Of a stretch of DNA of 64,000 nucleotides, positions 47,840 to 56,621 are shown piece after piece (the first letter of the stretch is position 1; each line of letters starts with the position of its first letter). Source of the stretch: Microbacteriaceae bacterium (GTDB lineage: Bacteria; Actinomycetota; Actinomycetes; Actinomycetales; Microbacteriaceae). Made by a program: the position numbers and the translations under genes. The DNA lies in NCBI GenBank assembly GCA_025465095.1, contig JAODME010000003.1:1-64000 (forward strand). The letters are read 5' to 3'. The notes under the pieces were generated by a model that was given only the letters and a program-made list of their open reading frames with translations, was not told the DNA's origin and did no database searches.

Positions 47840-49242
47840 CGCTGAGGCAGGAGCGGCCGCGCGCCGAGTCGGGCCCGGGGCAGGGAACGCGTTCCGGCGT
47901 TGCCACATCGACCCAGGTCTCGACGGTCAGGTTCAGCAACGCCAGAACGAGGATCGTCGGCGATCGTACAGGGATGCTCGCCGACGCCGTGGTGACAGTC
48001 GTCCGGGCGGCGAGGGGAGTGCGCAGTTTTGTGAGCCGGCTGAGCGCCCGCGTCGCGGCGGTGATCACGCCGTTGGGCTGGTGCATGCTCGCCGTCGTGC
48101 CCGGCGCGTCCGCCGCCGGATACGCGTTCGGCTGGGTCGAACTCGTCGCCGTAGCGTTCGCGGGTCTCATCCTTCTCGCCGTCGCGGGGCTCTACCTGAT
48201 CGGACGGAGCGCGATCCGCGTCGAGCTGAGCGTCGCGCACGCCCACGTCGTCGTCGGGCAACAGGCCATGGGTATCGTGGTCGTGACGAACCCGACGAGG
48301 CGCCGTACCCTGGGCTCGCGCATGGAGATTCCGGTCGGCGAGGATGCCATCGGCTTCGCAGTGCCTGGTCTCTCCCAGGGTGCCCGATATCGGCACGAGT
48401 TCCCGATGCCCACCTCGAGGCGGGGCATCTTCCCCGTCGGTCCGGTGCGCTCGATCCGCGCCGACCCCGTTGGAATGGTGCGCCGAGTGCTGCTCTGGAC
48501 GGGACAAAGTCAACTGATCGTCCATCCCCGTACCGTGCCGCTCCCGAGCGTCAGCACCGGACGTATCCGTGACCTCGAAGGAAGGCCGACCAGGGACCTG
48601 TCGAACAGTGACGTCGCGTTCCACGCGCTTCGCGAATACGTCGCCGGGGACGACCGGCGCTACATCCACTGGAAGAGCACGGCGAAGACCGGCACGCACA
48701 TGGTCCGGCAGTTCGAGGAGACGAGGCGCAGCCGCCTCGTCGTCGCGCTCAGCCTCGCCGCCGAGCACTACGCCGACCCTGCCGAGTTCGAGATGGCCGT
48801 GAGCGCTGCGGCATCCCTCGGGCTGCGCGGGATCCGAGACGCACGCGACGTCGCGGTCGTCGTCGGCGGCACCACACCGGCGTTCGCCAGCAAGAGAGTG
48901 CTCGGCATCCGGCAACTCAATTCGCTCAGCAGGGGCCGGCTGCTGGACGACCTCGCCGGCGTCGAGATAGCCGAGTCGTCGCTTGCGATCCAGGACCTCG
49001 CCCGCGTCGCATCGGAAAAGGTCACCGACATTTCGGTCGCATATCTGGTCTGCGGATCTCGAAGCACGCCAAAGGACTTGCGGGCCGCATCGGTCCAGTT
49101 CCCGATAGGGGTCGAGGTCGTCGCCGTCGTGTGTGACCCGGACTCGGTACCCGGATACCGCTCGATCGCCGGCCTCAGCGTCCTGACCATCGGCTCCCTT
49201 GACGAACTGCAACGGTCCCTTGCCAGGGTGTCCGCGACGTGA
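47836..49242 (+). CDS. DUF58 membrane protein
   Basis: A 468-residue protein with two membrane helices near residues 73-125 after a long polar N-terminus. The DUF58 core LREYVAGDDRRYIHWKSTAKTG is in the middle, embedded in a von-Willebrand-A-like fold (HMVRQFEETRRSRLVVALSL). It overlaps both neighbours by 4 bp and is the standard partner of MoxR ATPases. Confidence 0.9.
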   Translation: MTLRQERPRAESGPGQGTRSGVATSTQVSTVRFSNARTRIVGDRTGMLADAVVTVVRAARGVRSFVSRLSARVAAVITPLGWCMLAVVPGASAAGYAFGWVELVAVAFAGLILLAVAGLYLIGRSAIRVELSVAHAHVVVGQQAMGIVVVTNPTRRRTLGSRMEIPVGEDAIGFAVPGLSQGARYRHEFPMPTSRRGIFPVGPVRSIRADPVGMVRRVLLWTGQSQLIVHPRTVPLPSVSTGRIRDLEGRPTRDLSNSDVAFHALREYVAGDDRRYIHWKSTAKTGTHMVRQFEETRRSRLVVALSLAAEHYADPAEFEMAVSAAASLGLRGIRDARDVAVVVGGTTPAFASKRVLGIRQLNSLSRGRLLDDLAGVEIAESSLAIQDLARVASEKVTDISVAYLVCGSRSTPKDLRAASVQFPIGVEVVAVVCDPDSVPGYRSIAGLSVLTIGSLDELQRSLARVSAT

Positions 49243-51545
49243 CTCCTCACAAACGGCCCTCTCCGGCCTTCATCGTCGCTTCCACCGCGATGCTGTGGCT
49301 GGCAACGGGAATCGCCGCGGTCGCCTTCTGGCCCGTCCACCAGAGCACGCAGTTCATCATCATGGTCGCCGTGACCACCGTCGTCGCCTCGCTCGTCGCC
49401 ACCATCGGCTCCGTCTACCGCCTTCCGGGGCATGTCATCGTGCTCGCCGGACTACTCGTCTACGTCGTGCTCGGCGTTCCCCTCGCAGTGCCGGACCAGG
49501 CGCTGCACGGAATCATCCCAACGCTAGGGGGACTCGCCGACCTCGGGCTCGGCACGGCGCTCAGCTGGAAGCAGCTGCTCACCGTCACCCTTCCGGTAGG
49601 GGGTTACGAGGCCCTGCTCGTGCCCTCCTTCATCGTCGTGCTTGTCACGGTGCTGGTTGCGCAATCGATAGCCTTGCGCGCCCGGGTCGGCGAGTTTGCG
49701 GTGCTCGGACCGATCGTGCTCCTGCTCGCGGGCATCCTGCTGGGCTCCACCGCCGAGTTCTTCCCGCTCGCGGTGTCGCTCGGGCTCACCGTGGTGCTGC
49801 TCGCCTGGATGATCTCGTTCCGGTGGCACCGGCGAAGGGGGGCGAGAGTCAGCTCCGCCCGGCGGAGGGGAAACCCGACAGCAGGCATGCTCGACCACGC
49901 GGGAGGACTGCGCGCCGTGGTCACCGCGGGGCTGATCGTGGCGGTGGCGGCTGGCGGCGCCGTCGGTGCGACGGCACTCCTTCCGCCGACCGGTGAGCGC
50001 GAGGTGCTCCGGTCGGCCATCGAGAAATCCTTTGATCCCCGCAACTATCCGAGCCCGCTGAGCGGGTTCCGGCAGTACCTTCAGACGTCGAACGAGAACG
50101 CCACCCTGCTGAGCATCGACGGACTACCCGAGGGTGCCCGCATTCGCGTCGCCACCCTCGACAGCTACGACGGCATCGTCTACGCAGTCGGCGGTGACGA
50201 GGGCGGTGCCGGGTCGGGCTCGTTCAGCCTCGTGCCGGATCGGTACGATCAGTCGGCGGTAGCCGGTGACCATATCTCGCTCGACATCACGGTCGGCGCC
50301 TACTCCGGGGTCTGGCTCCCGACGGTCGGCAAGCTCGAAGGCGTTGAGTTCAGCGCCTCACGGGACCTTCGCGGGTCCTTCTACTACAACGACAACTCCG
50401 GCACCGCGGCGGTGCTGAAGGAGCTCGGCGCCGGCGACCGTTACCGGCTCACAGCAGTGCTCCCGTCGGTACCGGACGAAGAGGAGCTGGAATCGGTGAC
50501 ACCGGGAGACGCACCCCTTCCACCGTTCGAGGTCGTGCCGGACGAATTGTCCGTCGCGCTCGACAGGTACGTAGGAGGAACCGGGGGAGACGGGGCACGT
50601 CTCCAGGCTGCGATGTCCGGGCTGCGGGAGAACGGATACGTCAGCCATGGCGTGTCCGACGAGGAACCGGCGAGCCGCTCGGGACACTCGGCCGATCGAA
50701 TCAACGAACTCGTGTCGAAGCCCCTGATGATCGGCGACGGGGAGCAATACGCGGTGGCCGCGGCGCTGATGGCGCGCGAACTCGGCTTTCCCGCACGGGT
50801 GGTCTTCGGGTTCGCTCCCGACGCGGAACCAGCGGGCACGACGGTCGTCACGGGGGCGGACGTCTCGGCATGGGTCGAGGTCGACACGGCGCAGTCGGGG
50901 TGGGTCGCGATCGACCCGACTCCCGCCGTCCGGGAGATCCCGGACCAGCAACCGGAGGAGCCCAGTCGGGTGGCCCGCCCGCAGTCGCCGGTGACACCAC
51001 CGCTGGATCTCCCGGCCGTACCCGACGAGCAGCTGCCACCGGACGTCACACAGGATGAGGACGACGCCGTCGATCCCCTCCTCACCGTGCTTCTCGCCGT
51101 GCTGAGGATCGCCGGCTGGGCGGTGCTGGCTGCCGCGCTCGTCGCAGCACCGTTCGTGGCGATCATCGCCACGAAGATGTGGCGCCGAAGGTTGCGTCGC
51201 AGGTCAGGGTCGTCCCTCGACCGGATCAGCGGCGGCTGGCGAGAGTTCGAGGACGCGGTGCTCGACCACGGCTTTGACCCTCCGGCGTCGTGGACGAGAT
51301 CCGAGTTCGCCAAGACGGTCGGTGGACCCGGACCGGCGGGGCTCGCCGCCGGGGCCGACCGCGCCGTGTTCGCCCCTACCCTGCCGGATGCCAGCGAAGC
51401 CGACAAGGTGTGGCGATCAGTGGACGAGTTGCGGCGCTCGCTCGACACGGGGCTCACTCGGCGGCAACGCATCGTGGCGCGCGTGTCGCTGCGGTCACTC
51501 CGCCGGGCCGTAGGCTCGTTCTCAGGATCGAGAGGGACAGGATGA
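49239..51545 (+). CDS. Transglutaminase-fold membrane protein with lost catalytic residues
   Basis: A 768-residue TgpA-like protein: about seven N-terminal helices (10-250), an outside region, a transglutaminase-like domain near 485-562, a Pro-rich stretch, one more helix near 595-625 and a cytoplasmic tail. The canonical catalytic Cys position (GDCEQ) reads GDGEQ with Gly501, and the canonical His position (HAWVEV) reads SAWVEV with Ser543; only Asp559 (IDPTP) remains. It therefore looks like a pseudoenzyme that keeps the fold for binding or assembly. Starts GTGA, ends ATGA. Confidence 0.88.
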   Translation: MTPHKRPSPAFIVASTAMLWLATGIAAVAFWPVHQSTQFIIMVAVTTVVASLVATIGSVYRLPGHVIVLAGLLVYVVLGVPLAVPDQALHGIIPTLGGLADLGLGTALSWKQLLTVTLPVGGYEALLVPSFIVVLVTVLVAQSIALRARVGEFAVLGPIVLLLAGILLGSTAEFFPLAVSLGLTVVLLAWMISFRWHRRRGARVSSARRRGNPTAGMLDHAGGLRAVVTAGLIVAVAAGGAVGATALLPPTGEREVLRSAIEKSFDPRNYPSPLSGFRQYLQTSNENATLLSIDGLPEGARIRVATLDSYDGIVYAVGGDEGGAGSGSFSLVPDRYDQSAVAGDHISLDITVGAYSGVWLPTVGKLEGVEFSASRDLRGSFYYNDNSGTAAVLKELGAGDRYRLTAVLPSVPDEEELESVTPGDAPLPPFEVVPDELSVALDRYVGGTGGDGARLQAAMSGLRENGYVSHGVSDEEPASRSGHSADRINELVSKPLMIGDGEQYAVAAALMARELGFPARVVFGFAPDAEPAGTTVVTGADVSAWVEVDTAQSGWVAIDPTPAVREIPDQQPEEPSRVARPQSPVTPPLDLPAVPDEQLPPDVTQDEDDAVDPLLTVLLAVLRIAGWAVLAAALVAAPFVAIIATKMWRRRLRRRSGSSLDRISGGWREFEDAVLDHGFDPPASWTRSEFAKTVGGPGPAGLAAGADRAVFAPTLPDASEADKVWRSVDELRRSLDTGLTRRQRIVARVSLRSLRRAVGSFSGSRGTG

Positions 51546-52273
51546 CGTGCGCGAATTGTGGTTCGGCGCTGCCGGACGGGGCATTCTTCTGCGGGGAGTG
51601 CGGGCGCGCCGTCTCTGCCGCGGCCCCTGCCAGGCCCTTTCTTGAGCAGACGATGCAGCCGACGCGAATAAGCGAGCCGGAGGCCCGCGACTCTTGGTGG
51701 ACCTCCGATGTGCCATCGGTTGACGACGTCCCGGCGCCTCGCGGTGCCGAATCGCCTGAGGACGATCGGGAGACGTGCGGCGTGTGCGGCGCTGCCATGT
51801 CTGGCGCGGACATCTTCTGCGGTGAGTGCGGCAATGTCTCCCGAACGGTCAGCTCCGCATTCTCGAGCACGCGGGACACGGCCACCCTCAGGTCCGATCC
51901 GGCTACCGGCGCCGACCCCGAACCGATCGCGCTGGAACGCGCTCAAGGAGAACGGTTCATCCTCCAATTCAGCACCGGCGAGAGCGTGGCGGTGTTCGGC
52001 ACCGGACTCATCGGGCGCAACCCGCTCGCGGAACCGGGGGAGTACTTCGATCAGGTCGTCCGCATGCTCGACCCGACCCGCTCCGTGTCGAAGACCCACC
52101 TGGAATTCGGGCAGGAGGTCGGTGCGTTCTGGGTGCGGGACCGCTATTCCGGCAACGGAACAGTGGTTCGGGAACCGGACCGCGCCCCGTTCCGCTGCGA
52201 TCCAGGCAAGAGATACCTCCTCGCCCGCGGGTCACGTGTCGACGTGGGGGAGCAGTTCTTCGTCTTGAGTTGA
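51542..52273 (+). CDS. Double zinc-ribbon FHA domain protein
   Basis: A 243-residue protein with two CxxC-x10-CxxC zinc ribbons (Cys3, 6, 17, 20 and Cys79, 82, 93, 96), both ending in FCGECG, joined by an acidic/Pro linker, and a C-terminal FHA domain from about residue 140 (GLIGRNPL, SVSKTHLEFGQ, SGNGTVV). The ATG overlaps the preceding stop. It can read phosphothreonine marks and dock partners through the ribbons, a plausible adaptor between kinase signalling and the EccC-like ATPase. Confidence 0.88.
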   Translation: MTCANCGSALPDGAFFCGECGRAVSAAAPARPFLEQTMQPTRISEPEARDSWWTSDVPSVDDVPAPRGAESPEDDRETCGVCGAAMSGADIFCGECGNVSRTVSSAFSSTRDTATLRSDPATGADPEPIALERAQGERFILQFSTGESVAVFGTGLIGRNPLAEPGEYFDQVVRMLDPTRSVSKTHLEFGQEVGAFWVRDRYSGNGTVVREPDRAPFRCDPGKRYLLARGSRVDVGEQFFVLS

Positions 52274-55254
52274 CGGGAGTCCGCTCCTTCCCAGTCGATA
52301 AGCGGCGCCCCGGACACCACCGATGCCCTTCAGTGCTGGCGGCGCGAAGCCGTTCGTGGTTGCCTCGGCAGGTGGATTTCCTTGGCGGCTTGGACACGTC
52401 GATCGAGCATCGGCCGACTGTCGTGCTTCCCAAGCTGCCGGCGGAGCCGCCTCCGCACTCGTTCCCGCTGGTCGCCACTGTCGCTCCCGTGCTGGGGTCT
52501 GTGCTCATCTGGGTGATCACCCAGTCGCCGTTCGCTCTTGTCTTCGCCTTCCTCGGTCCGCTGATCGCAGTCGCGAGTCTCTCCGACGCCGCCCTGCACG
52601 GTCGGCGGATGCGCAGGAAGGAGCACCGCCGCTTCGAATCGGAGGCGGCGATCGTGCTCGCCGAGATTGCCGACCGGCATGCAGAGGAGCGCGCCGCTCG
52701 CGACGCCGCGCACCCCGGAATCGGCGCCGTGCTGGCACACCGATCGCACGACATCGACGGGTGGAGCATGGATGGGCGACGGAAGCTGATGATCACGATC
52801 GGCCGCGGTGATGCGCGCAGCGCGCTCGAGGCCGACGGGCCAGGGAGCAGCGTATGCCCGCCGGATGTCCGTGTTCTGCTCGAGAAGGTGACGGATGCCG
52901 CACTGCGGCTCGAGAACGCGCCGATCGTCGTCGACGCCACCCTCGGCGTCGGCATCTGCGGGCCCGCTTCCGCCTGTCGGGCGGCCGCTCGGGCCTGCAT
53001 CCTCCAGCTGGCGCGCATTGCGATGCCGGCCAGCACCGTGATTCACGCCAGCCGCGCACCGGCGTGGAACTGGCTCACGCATCTGCCGCACCGCATCGTG
53101 GTGGGCGGCGCAAACCCGGGCGACGGACCGGATCGCATCGAGTTCGTGCTGAGCCGTGGGGCGGATCAGCTACCCGTGCGGGTGCTGATCGCGGTCGCCA
53201 ATCGGCCGGAGAACCTGCCCCGAAACTGCCGACTGGTCATCACCGCGGCGAACGGGACTACCGCGAGGCTTGCCGAGAGAGGCAGCGGCGAACCACCGCG
53301 GGAGGTGGAACTGGAGTGCGCGTCGATCGAGGAGGCGCTCGGCTTCGCCGCGGCGCTTCGCCGCCGGGCAGAATCGGACGGGCTGCTCCCCGAGGGCGAC
53401 GCGATCCCACGACTTGTGACATTCGACTCGTTTGGCGAGGCACCCGCCTATGGAGCGGAGCCCGGGACGCTGCTCTGCGCGGTAGGGCACGGCGGGGAGG
53501 GCATCGCGATGGTGGATCTCGTCGCCGACGGACCTCACGCGGTGATCGGCGGCACGACAGGCACCGGCAAGAGCGAGCTGCTGATCAGCTGGGTGCTCGC
53601 GATGGCCGCGCGATACCCGCCATCCCGGGTGACATTCCTGCTCGTGGACTTCAAGGGAGGCGCATCATTCACGGCGCTGCAAGGACTGCCGCACAGCGTC
53701 GGACTCCTCACCGACCTTGATCCGGCGGCAGCGCAGCGCGCGCTCGAAAGTCTGCGCGCCGAACTGCAGTTCCGTGAGCGAACGCTCGTCGCGGCGGGAG
53801 CCAGGGCACTCGACGATCTGCAGGACCCGGCCACGCTGGCCCGACTCGTCATCGTGGTCGACGAGTTCGCCGCGCTGGCGAACGACTTTCCCGAGTTGCA
53901 CGCGGTCTTCGCCGACCTCGCGTCGCGGGGACGTTCGCTCGGGATCCACCTCATCCTGTGCACCCAGCGACCGGCGGAGAGCCTGCGCGACTCTATCCTC
54001 GCCAACTGCACGCTGCGCATTTCGCTGCGGCTCAACAGTCGGGCGGACAGCACCGCTATCCTCGGCACCGCCGCCGCCGCCGAGCTACCCCGAAAGCCGA
54101 AGGGGCGCGCGCTTATGGTGCGCGCGGGCGAGAGACCATTCCTTGTGCAGGTGGCCATCGCCGGGAGGGACGATCCGGGGAGGGTCGCCCGGATCTGGGC
54201 CGATCATGGTCCGGTCCGTCGACCGTGGTGCGACCCGTTGCCACGGATGCTGCCGTGCGGCAACCTCGAGCCGGCGTCAACGGGCATCGCATTCGCGCGC
54301 GCGGATCTGCCAGGCGAACAGCGCCAGGAGACAGCCGTTTACGATCCGGCGCGGCAAGGGCACCTGTTCATCCAGGGAGCTCTCGGCGCCGGAAAGTCCA
54401 CCGCGCTGACCGTGTTCGCGCGCTCGACCATCGCCAGGTGGGTTCCGGGCGACGTCGAGGGGGCGTGGGACGCCATCTCGGCGATGGCGGAATCGGTGAC
54501 CACTGGCAGTCCCGAACCGCGCCTCCTGCTGATCGACGACGTCGACGCGCTCGTCTCCCGGTTCGGTCAGGACCATCAGCTCGAGTTCGTCGATCTGCTC
54601 GCTGTCGTGCTGAGGGAGGGGCCGCGATTTGGTGTCACGGCCGCGCTCGCCGCCACGCGCGTGGCGTCGGTGCTGCAGGGGTTGATCGCGCTCTGCGACG
54701 CGCGTCTCCTGCTGCGGATGCCGAACCGGCAGGATCATCTCATCGCAGGTGGGCGCGGCGACCAGTACGACGAGCATCTTCCACCCGGCGGCGCGCGGTG
54801 GCAGGGCCACCTGGTGCAGGTGGCCTACTGCCCGGCCGAGATGCCGCCCGGCCCACTCACCCCCGCCACGGCCGACTTCCCGCCGGGAGGAGCGACCGCA
54901 ATCGTGAGCCGCCGCCCGAGCGAGAGGATGGCGGTTCTCGCCGGAGTGCCTGGCCTCCGCATCCTGCCGGTCTCCGGGCAGTTGAGTGGCCCGGCCGGCA
55001 TCGAGGTGCTCCGTGGCGAGGCATCCGTGCACACGGTTCTGATGGGGGATCCGGATGCCTGGCAGTCAGCATGGTCACTCGCCGCCGCCGCGCTCGGCAG
55101 GGTGCCGACGCTCTTCGACGGTTGCAGCGTCGGCGAGTTCCGCGCGCTCACCCGGTCGCGGGCGATCCCGCCCGCGCTCTCCTCGACCACCAACAGCGTC
55201 TGGCTGCTCACTCCGCGCGGCGAACTCCGACGAGCGGTGTTCCCGAAACAGTAG
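52270..55254 (+). CDS. FtsK/SpoIIIE-type ATPase, EccC-like (type VII secretion-like)
   Basis: A membrane ATPase of up to 994 residues. A hydrophobic pair near 65-105 follows a Pro-rich stretch (PKLPAEPPPHSFPL), as in EccC. Two ATPase domains are visible: Walker A GTTGTGKS (428-435) with Walker B VIVVDEFAAL about 100 residues later, and GALGAGKST (703-711) with LLLIDDVDAL about 50 residues later; both look intact. EccC usually has three. TTG at 52270 (TTGA overlap) follows the pattern of the operon, but GTG 52333 is a serious alternative. It is a protein-translocation motor candidate without a WXG100 gene beside it. Confidence 0.87.
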   Translation: MTGVRSFPVDKRRPGHHRCPSVLAARSRSWLPRQVDFLGGLDTSIEHRPTVVLPKLPAEPPPHSFPLVATVAPVLGSVLIWVITQSPFALVFAFLGPLIAVASLSDAALHGRRMRRKEHRRFESEAAIVLAEIADRHAEERAARDAAHPGIGAVLAHRSHDIDGWSMDGRRKLMITIGRGDARSALEADGPGSSVCPPDVRVLLEKVTDAALRLENAPIVVDATLGVGICGPASACRAAARACILQLARIAMPASTVIHASRAPAWNWLTHLPHRIVVGGANPGDGPDRIEFVLSRGADQLPVRVLIAVANRPENLPRNCRLVITAANGTTARLAERGSGEPPREVELECASIEEALGFAAALRRRAESDGLLPEGDAIPRLVTFDSFGEAPAYGAEPGTLLCAVGHGGEGIAMVDLVADGPHAVIGGTTGTGKSELLISWVLAMAARYPPSRVTFLLVDFKGGASFTALQGLPHSVGLLTDLDPAAAQRALESLRAELQFRERTLVAAGARALDDLQDPATLARLVIVVDEFAALANDFPELHAVFADLASRGRSLGIHLILCTQRPAESLRDSILANCTLRISLRLNSRADSTAILGTAAAAELPRKPKGRALMVRAGERPFLVQVAIAGRDDPGRVARIWADHGPVRRPWCDPLPRMLPCGNLEPASTGIAFARADLPGEQRQETAVYDPARQGHLFIQGALGAGKSTALTVFARSTIARWVPGDVEGAWDAISAMAESVTTGSPEPRLLLIDDVDALVSRFGQDHQLEFVDLLAVVLREGPRFGVTAALAATRVASVLQGLIALCDARLLLRMPNRQDHLIAGGRGDQYDEHLPPGGARWQGHLVQVAYCPAEMPPGPLTPATADFPPGGATAIVSRRPSERMAVLAGVPGLRILPVSGQLSGPAGIEVLRGEASVHTVLMGDPDAWQSAWSLAAAALGRVPTLFDGCSVGEFRALTRSRAIPPALSSTTNSVWLLTPRGELRRAVFPKQ

Positions 55255-55266
55255 CGGCGGGAAGCG

Positions 55267-56382
55267 TCAGCGAAGCACCTCCGTGAGCGGTCGATGCGGC
55301 ATCTCGTGCGCGGCGGCGACCGGCTCTGAGATCACCTCGCCGGCGTGCGTGCTGAGTCCGGCGGCGAGGCAGGGATCAGCCGACAGCGCCTTCTTCCACC
55401 CGACGTTCGCCACCGCGCGCACGTACGGCATGGTGGCGTTCGTGAGAGCGAACGTGGAGGTGTTCGGCACCGCTCCCGGCATGTTCGCGACACAGTAGAA
55501 CAGCGACCCGTGGACGGAGAATGTCGGGTCGGCGTGGGTAGTCGGGCGGGAGTCCTCGAAACAGCCGCCCTGATCGACGGCGATGTCGACGAGCACGCTC
55601 CCGGGTTTCATCCTCGAAACCAGCTCGTTGCTCACGAGCTTCGGGGCCCTCGCCCCCGGGACGAGCACGGACCCGATCACCATGTCCGCGGTGATCACGG
55701 CCCGCTCGATCTCGAAACCGTTCGACGCGACGGTGCGCACCCGTCCCGCGTACAGCGCGTCGAGTTCCCTCAGCCGTTGCAGGTTGGTGTCGAGCACAAT
55801 GACCTCCGCGCCGAGGCCCACGGCGACCGCGACGGCGCTCGTCCCCGCGACGCCACCTCCGAGCACCACAATGCGCGCCGGGTAGGTGCCAGGCACGCCG
55901 GGCACCAGGAGGCCGGGACCGCCGTTCGGCTTGAGCATCGCGTTCGCACCGACGATCGGCGCGAGGCGACCCGCTACCTCGCTCATCGGCGCGAGCAGCG
56001 GCAGCGCACGGGACGGAAGCTGAACCGTCTCGTAGGCGATCGCGGTCACCCGGCGATCGAGGAGTTCGCGGGTGAGCCGCGGTTCCGCAGCGAGGTGCAG
56101 GTAGGCGAAGATCAACAGGTCCTCGCGGAGTTGACGATACTCGCTCGCCACCGGCTCCTTCACCTTCACCAGTAGCTCGGCCAGAGCCCAGGTGGAGTCA
56201 GCATCCGGTGTGATCACGGCACCGGCGGCGACGTACTCCTCGTCCGTGATCGAGGACCCGATGCCGGCGCCCGTTTCGACGAACACCTCGTGGCCGTGCG
56301 CGACAAGGTCGTGCACGCCCGCCGGAGTGATCGCAACGCGAAACTCGTTGTTCTTGACCTCTGCGGGTACGGCGACCTTCAT
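55267..56382 (-). CDS. ald: Alanine dehydrogenase
   Basis: NAD-dependent enzyme interconverting L-alanine with pyruvate and ammonia. The 371-residue length is exact for the family. Lys75 (VKVKEP) and His96 (AYLHLA) are the substrate and catalytic residues, and the NAD fold shows VVLGGGVAGTSAVAVA with Asp in VIVLDTNLQRL. The ATG at 56382 has AGGAGAG upstream; the longer frame is rejected. It is convergent with the EccC-like gene (12 bp apart) and divergent from the amine transporter operon. Confidence 0.96.
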   Translation of the reverse strand: MKVAVPAEVKNNEFRVAITPAGVHDLVAHGHEVFVETGAGIGSSITDEEYVAAGAVITPDADSTWALAELLVKVKEPVASEYRQLREDLLIFAYLHLAAEPRLTRELLDRRVTAIAYETVQLPSRALPLLAPMSEVAGRLAPIVGANAMLKPNGGPGLLVPGVPGTYPARIVVLGGGVAGTSAVAVAVGLGAEVIVLDTNLQRLRELDALYAGRVRTVASNGFEIERAVITADMVIGSVLVPGARAPKLVSNELVSRMKPGSVLVDIAVDQGGCFEDSRPTTHADPTFSVHGSLFYCVANMPGAVPNTSTFALTNATMPYVRAVANVGWKKALSADPCLAAGLSTHAGEVISEPVAAAHEMPHRPLTEVLR

Positions 56383-56406
56383 GGCTCTCCTGCCTCGGAC
56401 TGCATC

Positions 56407-56428
56407 GGGCGGACAGCACCGTCCGCCC
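56407..56428 (-). promoter_or_regulatory. Perfect stem-loop in the ald leader
   Basis: GGGCGGAC (56407-56414) pairs perfectly with GTCCGCCC (56421-56428) around a 6-nt loop, 24 nt before the ald ATG in the minus-strand leader. It could act as an operator or an mRNA element; there is no U-tract. Confidence 0.5.
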
Positions 56429-56476
56429 TCGACACAGCGTACAGACGCGATCCGAAGGATTCCGCACCAGTTTCGG

Positions 56477-56503
56477 ACAATAGATGCTGATTTCGTAAAT
56501 TGT
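56477..56503. promoter_or_regulatory. AT-rich inverted repeat in the ald / amine-transporter divergent region
   Basis: ACAAT (56477-56481) and ATTGT (56499-56503) flank an unusually AT-rich 17-bp core in a GC-rich neighbourhood. Lrp/AsnC-type regulators of ald genes bind sites of this sort, so it may be a shared operator of both divergent genes. The remainder of this 239-bp gap shows only the ribosome site GAAGGAG before the transporter gene. Confidence 0.4.
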
Positions 56504-56621
56504 GCGTATCGATGTGGGCGATCTGCCCCATTTGCCGTACGATTCCGCTTCATCCTGTGCCAGTATCAGTCAACGCGAAGCGATGACGACTCGCGCGTCG
56601 ACGTGAAGGAGTGGGTTACCC

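Noticed and set aside
52323-52811. Alternative start ATG 52323 in another frame at the beginning of the EccC-like gene, suggesting a frameshift
   Set aside because: That frame turns into low-complexity Arg/Ala-rich sequence, while the main frame carries the EccC-like membrane helices and both ATPase domains without interruption.
37948-55254. Hidden WXG100 or other small type VII secretion genes
   Set aside because: Coding regions overlap or lie within 9 bp except for one 168-bp gap (39339-39506), which contains no small frame with a WxG motif and ribosome site.
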